The notes under the pieces: model-generated
What the model saw: only the letters and a program-made list of their open reading frames with translations
The model's database searches: none
Told to the model about the DNA's origin: nothing
Made by a program: the position numbers and the translations under genes
In this document: piece after piece, positions 43,699-54,499 of the stretch
Layout of the letters: each line of letters begins with the position of its first letter
Numbering within the stretch: position 1 is the first letter of the stretch
Source: Monodelphis domestica
Taxonomy: Eukaryota; Chordata; Mammalia; Didelphimorphia; Didelphidae
Reading direction: 5' to 3'
DNA length: 64,000 bases
Assembly: GCF_027887165.1 (NCBI RefSeq)
Contig: NC_077232.1
Coordinates: 81,389,399-81,453,398 of the forward strand

Positions 43699-44622
43699 CT
43701 GCAAAAGAAGGTCCAGGTGAGCTCCGGGCCTCCCCTGGCGCAGCCTTGCATCTCCCCCTACCCCCAGGAACCCTGAACGACCAGGAGTCCGTCTCTCCAG
43801 TCTGCTATCAACCCACGACTCTGATTCGGACCTCGATTACGTGCAAGGAGGAGGGAGAAGCTAAGCTGCCAGGGTTGCCGTTCCTGTCTGCTGGGCTAAC
43901 CTCAGAGTCTCCCCAAATTCCCTGAAGGATACAGCAGGCGAGGCAGCCCGGGGGCTCCTGCCCGCAGCCCTGGATGGTTTCCCCAGAAAGGCTCCCAAGC
44001 CTGGTCTAGGACCACAGTAGGAAATGCAAAATGAGCACTGGGGGAGCCTGGAAACAAGCGGCAGATCTGAGATCTGACTCTGCCTTTTATTCACCTGGAG
44101 AAGTCATTTCATTGTTCTGTGCCTGCGTTTTCTTCTGGGTAAAACGGGGAGAATGTGTGTTGCCCACCCCGCAGGTTGTGAGAAGGGCCTTTGAGGACGG
44201 TTAGAAATGTCGGTGGCTATTCTTTTCTCCACAATCAGGGAGGGGGTGAATAAAATAGGAGGGACTAGCGGGGAAGAAAGTGAAGGGGAGACTGAAGGTC
44301 AACAAAGAATGGGGTGATGCGGGGGGCCACTGGGACCCCAGAGTGAGCCGCAGGAAGTGTACGTAGAAAGGGCTTCACCCTCTCTTCTCAGCTGCTATCT
44401 AGAACCTCCTCAGCCCCGGGACCTTCTCCCCAGGAATATCCAGCCCCAGAATTGCGCCCCTTGAATACCTTCCAGCGGCTGGGCTCGTTCGCTCATGGAT
44501 GAGTTCTATCTGGAGCCTCTTGAGGGCAGGAACTGCTTTTTTGCTTCACCATAACCCCCCCCCCCAAAGCTCTTAATTCACCAAAGCCCCTCCCCCCACA
44601 CTCCCGGGGGAACCCTACTCAC
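43699..44622 (-). other. MFSD10 intron with MIR
   Basis: 0.9 kb, moderately GC-rich, with a MIR at 44035-44225 and no other feature recognised. Confidence 0.6.
44035..44225 (+). mobile_element. MIR element
   Basis: Shows 'gatctgagatctgactctgc', 'ggagaagtcatttcattgtt', 'tgcctgcgttttcttctggg' and 'aaacggggagaatgtgtgtt' in MIR order. Confidence 0.6.
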
Positions 44623-44713
44623 CGAAGGAATAGAGGAGCAGCCCCACGCCGAGCACAGTCACACTCCGAGCCCACCCAATAAACAGGAATGCTGGGATCA
44701 GGAGTAAGATGGC
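44623..44713 (-). CDS. MFSD10: MFSD10 exon (helix 9 region)
   Basis: A 91-bp phase 0/1 exon, acceptor GTTTTCTTGCAG and donor GTGAGTAG (minus strand). It encodes AILLLIPAFLFIGWARSVTV then LGVGLLLYSF and a split Ala/Gly-type codon. It aligns with human ALLLLVPAFLLIGWGRSLPVLGLGLLLYSF. Two hydrophobic segments flank the GWARS turn. Confidence 0.97.
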
Positions 44714-44895
44714 CTGCAAGAAAACAGACCCCCACAGTGGTGAGAGACCCTGGGGTCCTGTGACTAGCCCATAAAGAGGGGCCTGGGAGCGCGGCAGGGG
44801 GAAGAGGGGCTGCCTGGACCCCTTCCGAGGGTGACAGAAGAAGGGAGGGAGAAGCATAGGCTGGGCACCAGGATGGGGAAAGGAGCCACAGTTAC

Positions 44896-45004
44896 CCGCT
44901 TCACCGCTTGGATCTCACATCCCGGCTTGATCCGTCGAGCATAGCCTCCTTGGATAACTGCCATGGTGATCCCAATAAAGAAAAACATCTGCCCCTGCTG
45001 CATG
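44896..45004 (-). CDS. MFSD10: MFSD10 exon (helix 8 region)
   Basis: A 109-bp phase 2/0 exon, acceptor CTCTCTCTAG and donor GTAACTGT. After completing Ser it encodes MQQGQMFFFIGITMAVIQGG then YARRIKPGCEIQAVKR. Human has LQQGKMFFLIGLTMATIQGAYARRIHPGGEVAAVKR. The Tyr-Ala-Arg-Arg-Ile loop is invariant. Confidence 0.97.
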
Positions 45005-45594
45005 CTAGAGAGAGAGGAAGGCAGCCCATTAGTACCCAAGTCCTTCCTGCCAGAGTCCAGGTCTCTGGAGCATCGTTTCTCCTTCCACGATTCCATACTC
45101 CCCATGGGCAGAATCTGGGGGGACAATCAGGGCACTCAGGGGCCACCTCTGTTCATCCAGCCACAACCAGTGCCAAGAACGGTCACTTTTTAGTCTTGGA
45201 GCGATAAAAAACCAGCTCCTGCCTGCTGTGTTGCAAACAGCGTTGATGGGAAGAGAAGGCAGCGCTCCCTTCTGTGGGATTGGTGCATCAGGGAGAGCCT
45301 CTCTCTATGCCAGTACATCACTGTGAGAATGGGAAGGACCATCAGACAGCATGGAAGCCAACTCATTTAAATAGATTTCTCATCCAGAGTATTTCCAACC
45401 ACCAAGATGGTTATGGTAGCCTCTACCGAGAGATCTCCAGGGATGGAGGAGTCATTACCTCCCAAGGCAGTCCATTGTACTCTTTAAAAGAATACTTTAT
45501 ATAACTGAACATTGAACGTCACAACTAATTAGTCTTGCCTAGATACCATTTATATTTACACTTATTTCACACAAAACATGAATATCAACACTTT

Positions 45595-46445
45595 TCATTA
45601 ACATCAATCCTTTTTTTTAGTTCTAATCCAAATCAGGATTCTTTGTCATTTCCTTTTCGTTCACTCTCTTTATATAGTCATCATTAGTTGTATTTTGTTC
45701 AGTTTCTGCATTTTTCCCCACTTTGAATTATTTCATAAAGGTCTTTCCAAATTTCTTTATATTTTTCACATTCCAATTTTTGTAAATCCAAACTGTGATT
45801 ACGCCCCAGGAGTATCAGAAGGAGCTCTCCTTTAGTAAATTCCCTCACCAATGAATCAACACCTTCCCAAAGTTAGAGAGTCTGAGAGGTGCTTGGGGAA
45901 CTGAGAGGTTGTGAGGTGCTTGACTAGAGCCTGTTAGATGTGCCATTTGAACCCAAGATTCTCTGACTCTGAGACCAGCTCTCATGCTGCTAGTTTTAAC
46001 TGCACAATACTGATGAGCCACAATTTATTTACCCATTCCCCTCTTGTTGGGGCATTTAGGTTGTTTCTAGCTTTTAAAAATTAAATAATATTGCTAAGAA
46101 AACCTTAAAGCATATATCTTCTTGGTTTTTTTAAATAACAGCTTCAGTGTATATTCTCAACAGTGGGATTGATAGATGAGAGCATAAAACTATATTTGTA
46201 ACTCTGCCAACTACTACAAAGGTTGCTCTCCAAAAAGATCCTACATAAGCAATTCCACCGGCTAAAAATGAGAGTGCCTGTCTCGTCACAACCCCTCCAT
46301 CATTGAGTTTCATTTACTGCTTTTGATTAATGGTATGATGGATATGAGTTGGTAGCTCAAAGGTTGGGTTTTTAACATTTTTTTCGAGTATAATTTTTAG
46401 AAAGTTTTCCCATATGTTGAGCTGAAATCCATCTGCAACTTCCAT
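45595..46445 (-). mobile_element. L1 3' portion, antisense, with internal insert
   Basis: Reversed L1 sequence: 'tttccaaatttctttatatt', 'cccattcccctcttgttggg', 'gcatttaggttgtttctagc', 'aacagtgggattgatagatg' and 'aaggttgctctccaaaaaga'. The stretch at about 45795-46005 ('atttgaacccaagattctct') is a SINE/MIR-like insert in reverse. Confidence 0.65.
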
Positions 46446-47624
46446 TCATTGATGCCAGGTCATCTCTCTGAGCCCAAGAACCAGCCAAAAAAATCACTCC
46501 TCCTACACAATCCCCTTTTTTGGTACTTGAAGACAGCTCTCATGACCCCTAGATCTACAAACCCCATTCCCTAAGACTTCCATATTTTCTGCCAGTGGGA
46601 TAGGCAGATTTCCTCAATATGAGAGAGAATTTTTTAACCATCACAGCTCATCAAAAATGGAATGTTTCCTTATGAAGCAGTGAGTTCCTAACCACTGAAA
46701 GTGTTCAGGTAGAAAGTTGATTATAATCTATTAAGGAACCTATAAAGAAGACTAATACATTGGTTAGGAAATTGAACTAGATGTCCTCTTGAGGTTGGTT
46801 TTTTTTTTTTTTAACACATGTAAGTTTAATCTTCATTATTAACATTTCCTCCATCACTTTTTTAAAAATTTAGATAATTAACAAAACAAGTTCTGATTTC
46901 TAGGATTTGCTGATTTCCAGGTTATAAATGCTCTACTAAAAAAAATACACACACACATACCTCTTAAGCCCTGACATCCTATTATTCTAGGATTTTATTG
47001 TACTTATTTGGACCTTGTTTCCCAGAGACTTCCATCAAAGCACCTAGGGACAAAAGTATGGCAGATGGCCCAAGAAATATAATATTTGAAGCATTCCTTC
47101 CATACTTCCTCCTTTCCCTCCCTTCCTCTTTGAATCTTATGTTGTTCTATGATTCCACAAATATAAATAAGCCTCAAAAGTGCAGAAACTACCCATCGAA
47201 TGTCTAAGTGTTAGAGGACTGAGGTCTCTGAGGAAGTCATCAGCAGAAGAGGACAGTCATTCCCTGTAGGATGTGGCAGCACCAGACTGTCAGATGGCTC
47301 TGAGGAGGCTGAACTCTCCCAGAGAATTCCAGAGCCTCTAATGAGCCAGGTACATCTTCTTCTGAACAGAGATTTTTGTTCATTTGGCCAAGACTCCATT
47401 TCACAATGGGCTCCCAGACCTCAAAATAAACGTATCAGAACTGGAGGAATGCCCCTGCCAATTCAAGTAATGGGCTAAGAGAGACTTGCCTAAGAACTCG
47501 GACCCAGAGGAGATGTAGCAAATGTCTGACAAATCATCGAGAGGCAGAAAAGGGGAACATCATCTTATTCACCAAGAATTAGATCAGAGAGTAAATGCTC
47601 TCATCCTTCACTCTCTCCCTTAAG

Positions 47625-47830
47625 GCGTGAGGAGTCAGTGAAATATAAGAGAATGAGGACTTGGAATTAGGGAATCTGCATTCAAATCCTGATTCTGCTG
47701 TTTTCTAGCCATGTGCTTAGCAAGTCCCTTTTTTCCCTGAATCCCAATGTCATCATCTGTAAAATAGAAACTGCAACGATATGTCTAGTCCCAATGACTT
47801 GCCAAGACCATCCACTTAGTGCTAGAATCA
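47625..47830 (+). mobile_element. MIR element
   Basis: Shows 'tgcattcaaatcctgattct', 'tagccatgtgcttagcaagt', 'cctgaatcccaatgtcatca' and 'tctgtaaaatagaaactgca'; a reversed MIR-like piece follows near 47790. Confidence 0.6.
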
Positions 47831-47999
47831 GACTGAAACTCAATTTTTCTGAGTGCTAGTCCAGGTCTTGGAAACCAAGGAAGGAACCAATGAAAGGAGG
47901 AACAGAGAAATCAATCTCCAGATTCTGGGGGCTTCTGAGAAAGTCAAATTCCAAACTCTGATATTCCCCAGCCCTAGGACTCTCCACACACATAAATAC

Positions 48000-48111
48000 C
48001 TGCTGAATTGAAAGCGTTGGTGTGTGAGGAAGCTTAACGTATATTCCAGCCCGGAAAACAGGAAGAGATAGAGGAAATAAACGAGCCCCAAGACCTTGAG
48101 ATTCTGGAGTT
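48000..48111 (-). CDS. MFSD10: MFSD10 exon (helix 7 region)
   Basis: A 112-bp phase 1/2 exon, acceptor GTTTTTTCCCCCAG and donor GTATTTAT on the minus strand. After a split Lys it encodes LQNLKVLGLVYFLYLFLFSG then LEYTLSFLTHQRFQFS. The segment LGLVYFLYLFLFSGLEYTLS is identical to human as I recall it, making this the most conserved stretch of the gene. The last two bases start the next Ser. Confidence 0.98.
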
Positions 48112-48264
48112 CTGGGGGAAAAAACAGGGAAAAAAGGGAGAGGAACATAAGGGAATGAGTCCATTCATTAAGGCCCTTCCTCCCTTTCCCCATCTGGTCT
48201 TCCTCAACCCCCTTCTCTCCTTTCTGCATCTTGTATCCTTTGGGCAAGTCTCATGGAACTTCTA

Positions 48265-48398
48265 GATCTCTCCCCTGAATCATGTTTTTAAATGCATAAA
48301 ATCCATAGCATTATAAAGGAAACCAATTATGTGGAAATATAGTGACAAAAATGTTTTTTTAAAGTTCACAGACCCTAAGTTAAGAACCTCTTCTTGAT
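48265..48398. mobile_element. Possible hAT-type DNA transposon fragment
   Basis: Shows 'ctctcccctgaatcatgttt', 'aggaaaccaattatgtggaa', 'ttaaagttcacagaccctaa' and end 'gttaagaacctctt'. It resembles elements whose complement starts 'agaggttcttaac'. The family is uncertain. Confidence 0.4.
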
Positions 48399-48675
48399 AG
48401 TCTCATCCCAAGCCCCGAAATCTGCCCTGCTCTGTGCCCAAGTCATTCTCTCTACCTACCTACATCCCACCCCAGCAAACAGTGAAATAAAGGACAAAGA
48501 GGCTTGGATCTCAAGACTGAGTTGGAGTTCTAACTCTGAATAACCCAGACTTTGTGACCCTGACCAAATGGTATTCCCATTCTAGTGAGGACCTAGTGAC
48601 CATCGCTGCCCTGCTGAAGCCCTCTGGCCATGCCACCTACAAAGTCCCCAGATGTCCAAGTATGAAGTTCCTTAC

Positions 48676-48784
48676 TGTCTTTGGAGGGAGCGTCCTTCCC
48701 TCTTGTAACAGCCAAAAACTGGAATAAGGCGACTGGGCTGAGCAGGTCAGATGCTGCCTGGAACCCAGATATAACGGAAGAAAC
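48676..48784 (-). CDS. MFSD10: MFSD10 exon (central cytosolic loop)
   Basis: A 109-bp phase 0/1 exon, acceptor TTGTCTCTCCAG and donor GTAAGGAA. It encodes VSSVISGFQAASDLLSPVAL then FQFLAVTRGKDAPSKD. This is the loop between helices 6 and 7. It is the least conserved part against human (APSIALGFRDAADLLSPLALLRFSAVARGQD), except for ASDLLSP, which remains clear. Confidence 0.95.
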
Positions 48785-48924
48785 CTGGAGAGACAAAAAA
48801 CCAGCCCATGGCACAGCCTCCCAGAGAGAGGGAGGCTGGCCAATGCCAAGGGCATAAAAGAAAGCCAGACCTACCTCTTCAAGTGTGTTCTGTAAAAGGT
48901 TGGGGAGTTGGTTCTAATTCTAGA

Positions 48925-49110
48925 ATTAGGGAAGCATCATCCTATAGTGGGAAGAACACTATGCTCGAGTCAGAAGACTTGGGTCTGTCACTTACTAGCT
49001 ATATGTCCATGAGCAAATCACTTCCACCTCAGTTTCCTCATCTGCAAAATGAAGAGATTTGACTAAATAATCCTGAAGATCCTCACTAATTCCAGGATTC
49101 TGTTATAAGA
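48925..49110 (+). mobile_element. MIR element, near full length
   Basis: Shows 'tcctatagtgggaagaacac', 'gtctgtcacttactagctat', 'gagcaaatcacttccacctc', 'agtttcctcatctgcaaaat' and a tail 'tccaggattctgttata'. Confidence 0.75.
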
Positions 49111-49194
49111 ACTTTTTCCAGATCTAAGCCCCATGATCCCTTTGATCTCAACCCTTACCTGATCAAAAACCTAAAAATGGTTCCCCATTGCCTT

Positions 49195-49625
49195 ACAGAG
49201 TCTGAATCCCTGCTCTCAAGGCGCTCACAGTCCAATGAAGGAGAAGCAAGACAATGCTTTCTGCTCTATCATTTAATCTATCGGTAGGGAACTAGGAGGT
49301 TGGAAAAGGAAGTGAGGGAGAAGCAACCAGAACTAAACTACAAGCTACAAAACTTAACTACAACTATTTCTATGGTTTAAAGTTTACCAAGTCAACCTAA
49401 GGTTTAGAGTTTCATACTATAGACAATGGGGAGCCCCTGAAGGTTTTCCACAGAAGAATGACTGGATCAGAGCCATACATTAGGATGATTGCCCAGGTAG
49501 CATGTGTAAGATGTAAAAGAATGGAGAAACAAAAGGCAGCCTAGACTGGAAACCTGTTGGGAAGCAGCTACAACAGTCCAGGGCAGAAGGGAAGCTGTGA
49601 CAACCTTGGAAGGAGCACGTTTTAT
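49195..49625 (-). mobile_element. LINE-2, antisense
   Basis: Shows 'aaggcgctcacagtccaatg', 'gacaatggggagcccctgaa', 'ggttttccacagaagaatga' and 'agctacaacagtccagggca', a reversed L2 3'UTR. Confidence 0.7.
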
Positions 49626-50301
49626 TATTGTTTACATTTTACAGAATTTACATTTGCCCATGTTCACATGACTTGTTAATGTTAGCACGACCAGCCAAAC
49701 CAGGTCTTCAGACTCCAAGTCCAACGCTGCTTCTGGGGACCACAGCCAAAGCAAACAAAGCCCCCTGAAAATTATACTGAACCCCAAGAGTGGATCAGCT
49801 CCATGCACACACGCATGCACAAGCAACCCTGCTGAATTAGTTCAGCCTAGAACCAGTCACCTCAGGTGTTTTCTAAAAGAGGGAAAAACAAACCAGACTA
49901 TCAGAGTCCAAAGCAAGGCTGAAAGGATCATTCTTTCAGCAAGAGTCCCTCGGAGGAGCCTTGTCTGAGAATGGGCCACACAATTTGTGTTTACATTCCT
50001 GTTCTCTATGCCCCTGGATGGCCAGCCAGAGAGGAGGGATAACTGGGAGGTTAGCAGTGGTATCCACCTCCTGACAAAGAGGTGACAGACTCAGAGGACA
50101 GAAGGAGACAGAGAGGGTGTTTTTGGACAAACCCAAAGCAGGAATTTGTTTCGCTTGACTCTACATGTTTGTTACAGGGGTTTTGTTTTCTGGCTTTTTT
50201 TTCACTCAAGGTAGGGAGTAGGGAGGACATTTTTGTTGACTAAGAAAAATGTAATTAAACAATAGGCTAGATTGGGCCATAGCTTATACCAGCATCATTA
50301 A

Positions 50302-50305
<4 letters not shown>

Positions 50306-50360
<55 letters not shown>
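50306..50360 (+). repeat. (TG)n microsatellite, about 27 units
   Basis: A perfect TG array in an MFSD10 intron (CA on the transcribed strand). Confidence 0.95.
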
Positions 50361-50362
<2 letters not shown>

Positions 50363-50477
50363 CTCCTCTCTCCTACTTCCCTTAACCACTTACAGAGGAA
50401 ATCCAGCTAAGCATTAGGGCTGAATTTCCAAGAGCTGAAACTATAACAGCTCTCTTTCTCTAGGCCTGGAATAATTC

Positions 50478-50640
50478 AAATAATTACAATAGCTCGGATT
50501 TGATGAATAACAAGGTTTGCAAAATGATTTTCATATATTATCTCATTCAATCCTCACAACATGCCAGTGATGTGGGAGTTAGTACCATTTTACATAGAAA
50601 GAACCCAAATAGAATTTTCCTGAGGCCACTGGGAAAATAG
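50478..50640 (-). mobile_element. CORE-SINE fragment, antisense
   Basis: Shows 'caatagctcggatttgatga', 'aaggtttgcaaaatgatttt' and 'tcattcaatcctcacaacat', the reversed 3' end of a MIR/MAR-type SINE. Confidence 0.6.
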
Positions 50641-50899
50641 CTGAAGAAAACCTCTGTGGGGGCACAGAACTAAGGCAAAGAGTCACAAGAGTGTGAATGG
50701 CTCCATGGGTGGAACATTAAACCCACCACTTCTGCCCTAGCAGAACCCCAGCCATGGTGATGTGGAGGTGGCTTGGGCAAAGTCAGTGAATGCAAGCTCT
50801 GGCAGGTCCTACAGAGCTGGAATGCTCTCAGACGAGAGGCTGGCAATGGTTGGTGAGGGAGGCTGCTGCTGAAGAGCCCAGCTTAGCCAGTTTCTCTTC

Positions 50900-51935
50900 T
50901 TTAAAAGGGTTCATCAGCTCCCATGAGTTTAATGGTCACCTCTATGTACGAGATACCTAGACAGATTTTGGCATTTCTGACCTCTCTCTGAGCTCCAGTC
51001 TCACTTCACCAGTTGCCTCAAAGAGAACATGTCCAAAACAGAATTCCTACTTCTCCTCCACACCCCCTTCTAGAAGCCCTCCCCCTTTTAAACCTCCCTA
51101 TTAGTATTTTTTTTAACCCTTTCTTTTCTTTTTAACCAGCAATACTGTGTATCTGGTCCAAGGCAGAAGGATGATAAGGGCTAAGCAATAGGGGTTAAGT
51201 GACTTGTCCAGGGTCGCATAGCTAGGAAGTATCTGAAGCCACATTTAAACACAGGACCTCCCCTCTCTAGGCCTGGCTCTTAATTTACTGAGCCACCTAG
51301 GTTCCCCTTTCCCTTTTACCATTAAGGACATCACCAACCTCCTAGACATCCAGGTCATCCTCTAGATTTCACTCTCATCTCATTAACCTCACATACCCAG
51401 TCTGTTGCCAAGTTTTAATTCTACCTTCTCAGCATCTCTTGTACATGCTCCCTTTTCTCTTCTTTGCCACTACCCTGGTGCAGGCTCTCATCACCTCCTG
51501 CCTGGACTATTGCAACAACCTTTTGACTAGTCCCAAGTCTCTCCCCACACAAATGCATCCTCCACTCAACTGCCAAAGGGATCTTTCTTTAATGCATGGG
51601 TGACCCTGTCTCCTTATTGAGTAACCCCAGGGGCTCCCTGTCATCTCCAGGAGCAATTAATTCACTTTCCAGATTTCCATATGCTCTACAAATCTAGTGA
51701 TACTATTTTATTCATTGTTCCTTACCCACATATGGTCTTTTCTCAATTCCATACCTTGTCATAACTGTGTCCCATTCCCGAAATGCTCTTCTTCCTCCCC
51801 TCTGCCTCCTAAACTCCTTCAAGACTCAGCTCAAATCCCATCCATTGTAAGAAATCTTGCTTGACTTCCACACCAGCACTACACAATGCCAGCAACTTCC
51901 CTTGGAGGTTACCTTCCATTTATATGGTATATGGA
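50900..51935 (+). mobile_element. LINE-2, interrupted by a SINE
   Basis: The left piece (50900-51107) resembles L2 RT coding ('gttcatcagctcccatgagt', 'catgtccaaaacagaattcc'). The right piece (51307-51935) continues with 'acccagtctgttgccaagtt', 'catcacctcctgcctggact', 'cccaggggctccctgtcatc' and 'agactcagctcaaatcccat'. The SINE at 51108-51306 separates them. Confidence 0.75.
51108..51306 (-). mobile_element. tRNA-type SINE inserted in an L2, antisense
   Basis: Reversed tail 'tttttttaaccctttctttt', core complement 'cagggtcgcatagctaggaa' and head complement 'tgagccacctaggttcccc'. Confidence 0.85.
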
Positions 51936-52554
51936 GAGGCAAATTTTAAATTAATTAGAAATTAAATAATCTAATTCTGCAAAACTGGTGAGTCAAAGAG
52001 CAAATCATAGAAACAATTACTAATTACATTGAAGTGAATGACGATGAGGAGACAACATATCAAAATCTATGGTAAACAGCCAAAGCAGTACTCAGGAAAA
52101 TTTCTATCCCTGAGTGCCTATATCAACAAAATTGAGAGGGAGGAGATCAATTAACTGGGCTTATAACTTAAAAAAATTAGAAAGGGAATAAATTCAAAAT
52201 CCACAGATAAAAACCTTTATATGATATATTCTTATACACGCATATTGTTTTCTCCTTTAGAATATAAAGGCAGGGATAGGCAGTATCTTTTTTTTGTATC
52301 TCCAATACTTATTAGAACAGTACTTGCCACATAGAAGGTGCTTAAATACTTATTAACTCACTGACTTGCCACTCTCCACATGCACCTAATTCAACTAATC
52401 CACCCACTTGTTTTCAGCCATGATTGCATACAGCCTAGCTGTTGCCATTATTAAAGATCCATTCTGAATTTTCAATAATTTCTAGGTGCATGACTATAGG
52501 GTCCCCCTGATTCATACCACACAAAATCAGAAAGTTCTCAGAGATAAAAGCAGC

Positions 52555-52715
52555 TGGTGGAACAGTAGGCAAAGGTCCTTGGAGTCAAAAAAGACCTAAG
52601 TTTGAATCCTATTTAAGATGTTTTCTATCCAGGTGACCCTCAGCAAATCACTTAAGATCACTCATATGTAAAATGGATGACTCAGTGGTCCCTCATAGCT
52701 ATAAATATTTGACCC
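52555..52715 (+). mobile_element. MIR/CORE-SINE element
   Basis: Shows 'cagctggtggaacagtaggc', 'cctaagtttgaatcctattt', 'aggtgaccctcagcaaatca' and 'actcatatgtaaaatggatg'. Confidence 0.65.
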
Positions 52716-52756
52716 TATAATTTCCCAACCCAAAATAAGTTCTTCTAGGGCCTTAC

Positions 52757-52945
52757 CCGTTTTTCCCTGGGGAGAGTTTCCGGAAGGAAGCAGAAAATGA
52801 ACACCAGGTCAGAGATGGAAAATACCAGAGCCAATAAGGCTGCGTGAAAGTAGAAGACATCTCCTTTACCTGTCTCCACTGCTAGATAAGCCCCAATCAT
52901 TGGGCCTAGGGTGAAGCCTAGAGAGAAGGCAACCCCAATCATGGC
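52757..52945 (-). CDS. MFSD10: MFSD10 exon (helices 5-6, motif C)
   Basis: A 189-bp phase 0/0 exon, acceptor TTTTGTCTCTGCAG and donor GTAAGGCC (minus strand). It encodes AMIGVAFSLGFTLGPMIGAY, then LAVETGKGDVFYFHAALLAL and VFSISDLVFIFCFLPETLPR with EKR. FTLGPMIGA is the helix-5 motif C of drug:H+ antiporter-like MFS proteins. The LAVETGKGDVFYFHAAL loop between the helices is several residues longer than the human segment as I recall it (LPLEMAPWFALLF). FIFCFLPETLP ends the N-terminal six-helix bundle. Confidence 0.97.
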
Positions 52946-52982
52946 CTGCAGAGACAAAAGAAATATTAATATGGCATCTTCA

Positions 52983-53095
52983 CACATGAGATGGCAATAA
53001 AAACAATTCACATTTCTATAGCTCTTTAAGGTTTACAAAGTACATGTCCTCAAATCCCTGTGAGGTGGAAAGTATGATATTAGCTTAAACAATTG
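52983..53095 (-). mobile_element. CORE-SINE 3' fragment, antisense
   Basis: Shows 'attcacatttctatagctct', 'ttaaggtttacaaagtacat' and 'aaatccctgtgaggtggaaa'. Confidence 0.6.
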
Positions 53096-53149
53096 AGGAT
53101 CTTCCCCCAAAAGATAAATAGCCAAAGGCTATGAATAAGTAGTTCTTTC

Positions 53150-54490
53150 TTTTTTAAAAAATAAAATTTAATTTTCCCCAATTGCATGTAAAAAACAGTC
53201 TTTTACATTCTTTGTTTTAATTTTGAGTCCAAAATCTTTCTCCCTCTCTCCTCTTTCCCTCCCTCAGATGGCAATTTATAGGTTATATGTGCAGTCGTGC
53301 AAAACACATTTCCATATTAGTCAGGTTGTGAAAGAAAATGAGGACCCCCAAAACCCCCATGAAAAGTAGTATGCTTTGATCTACATTCAGATTCCATCAG
53401 TTCTTTCTCTGTACAAGGATAGCATTTTTCATCATGAGTCATTTGGAATTGTCTTAGACTTTTGTATTGCTAAGAAGAGTAAAGTCATCCACTCGATTAT
53501 TATACAATATTGCTATTACTGTGTACAATGTTCTCTTGGTTCTGCTCGCTTCACTTTGCATCAGTTCATATAAGCCTTTCTAGATTTTTCTGAATTTATC
53601 CTCCTCCTCATTTCTTATTGCACTAAGGTATTCCATTACAATCATATATACCAACTTGTAGAACCACTCCCCAATTGATGGGCATCACCTCAGTTACAAG
53701 TTCTATGACACTGCAAAAAAGAGCAGCTATAAATATTTTGGTACAGATAGGTCTTTTTCCCTTTTTAAAAAAAATTTCTTTGAGGTATAGACCTAATAGT
53801 GGTATTGCTGGGTAACAGGGTATGTGTAGTTTTATAGCCCTTTGGACATATTTCCAAATTGTTCTCCAGAATGGTTGGATTACAAAACAATTCTGGGGGA
53901 CTTATGACAAAAAATAGTATCTATATCCAGAGAAAGAACTGTTGTAGTCAGAATGAAGATTAAAGCATATGATTTTTTAATTGTTTATTTAGGTTTAGGT
54001 TTGGGGTTTGGGTTTTATAAGATTAACTCACAAAAGTGAACACTATAGAAATATGTTTTACATGATAATACATGAATAACCCAGATTAAATACCTACGGG
54101 CTCTGAGAGGGAAAAGGAAAGGGAGGGAGGGAGATAAGCTTAATCATACAACTTAAGAAAAAGTGTTATTATATGTAATTGATAAAAATGTTTTAAAAAA
54201 TTGATTGGATCAGTTCATAATTCCACCGAGTATTAGTGTTCCAATTTTCCACCTCCCCTACAACATTTAGCATTTTCCTTTTCTGTACTATTAGTCAATC
54301 TGATAGGTGTGAGGTGGTACCTCAGATTTGTTTTAATTTTCATTTCTCTAATCATTAGTGACTTAGAGCAGTTTTTTCAGATGTCTTAGGTAGCTTTGAT
54401 TTCTTCATCTGAAAACGGCTTGTTCATATCCTTTGACCATTTGTCAGTTGAGGAATAACTTGTATTCTTATTTGACTAAATTCATTATAT
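53150..54490 (-). mobile_element. L1 3' portion, antisense, split by another insertion
   Basis: Reversed marsupial-type L1: 'ttttccccaattgcatgtaa', 'gcaaaacacatttccatatt', 'ctgctcgcttcactttgcat', 'cccaattgatgggcatcacc', 'ggtattgctgggtaacaggg' and 'ccagaatggttggat' up to 53881. It resumes at about 54205 with 'gatcagttcataattccacc', 'gataggtgtgaggtggtacc' and 'tcatatcctttgaccatttg'. The gap is a separate element. Confidence 0.85.
53882..54200 (+). mobile_element. L1-type 3' end nested in the reversed L1
   Basis: Plus-orientation L1-like 3' end: 'aaaatagtatctatatccag', 'agaaagaactgttgtagtca', 'aagcatatgattttttaatt', 'aagggagggagggagataag' and an A-rich end 'atgttttaaaaaatt'. It sits between 'ggttggat' and 'gattggatcagttc', so TTGGAT looks like a short target duplication. 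Confidence 0.7.
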
Positions 54491-54499
54491 ATTTGGGAA

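Larger units (their letters stand above)
45005..47999 (-). other. MFSD10 intron, 3.0 kb
   Basis: Contains a reversed L1 (45595-46445) with a SINE-like insert, a MIR near 47625-47790, and otherwise unassigned sequence at 45010-45590 and 46450-47620. Confidence 0.6.
48785..52756 (-). other. MFSD10 intron, 4.0 kb
   Basis: Contains a MIR (48925-49110), reversed L2 (49195-49625), a TG microsatellite (50306-50360), a reversed CORE-SINE (50478-50640), an L2 split by a SINE (50900-51935) and a MIR-like element (52555-52715). 49630-50300 and 51940-52540 have nothing I can name (part of the latter is L1-like A-rich sequence). Confidence 0.65.
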
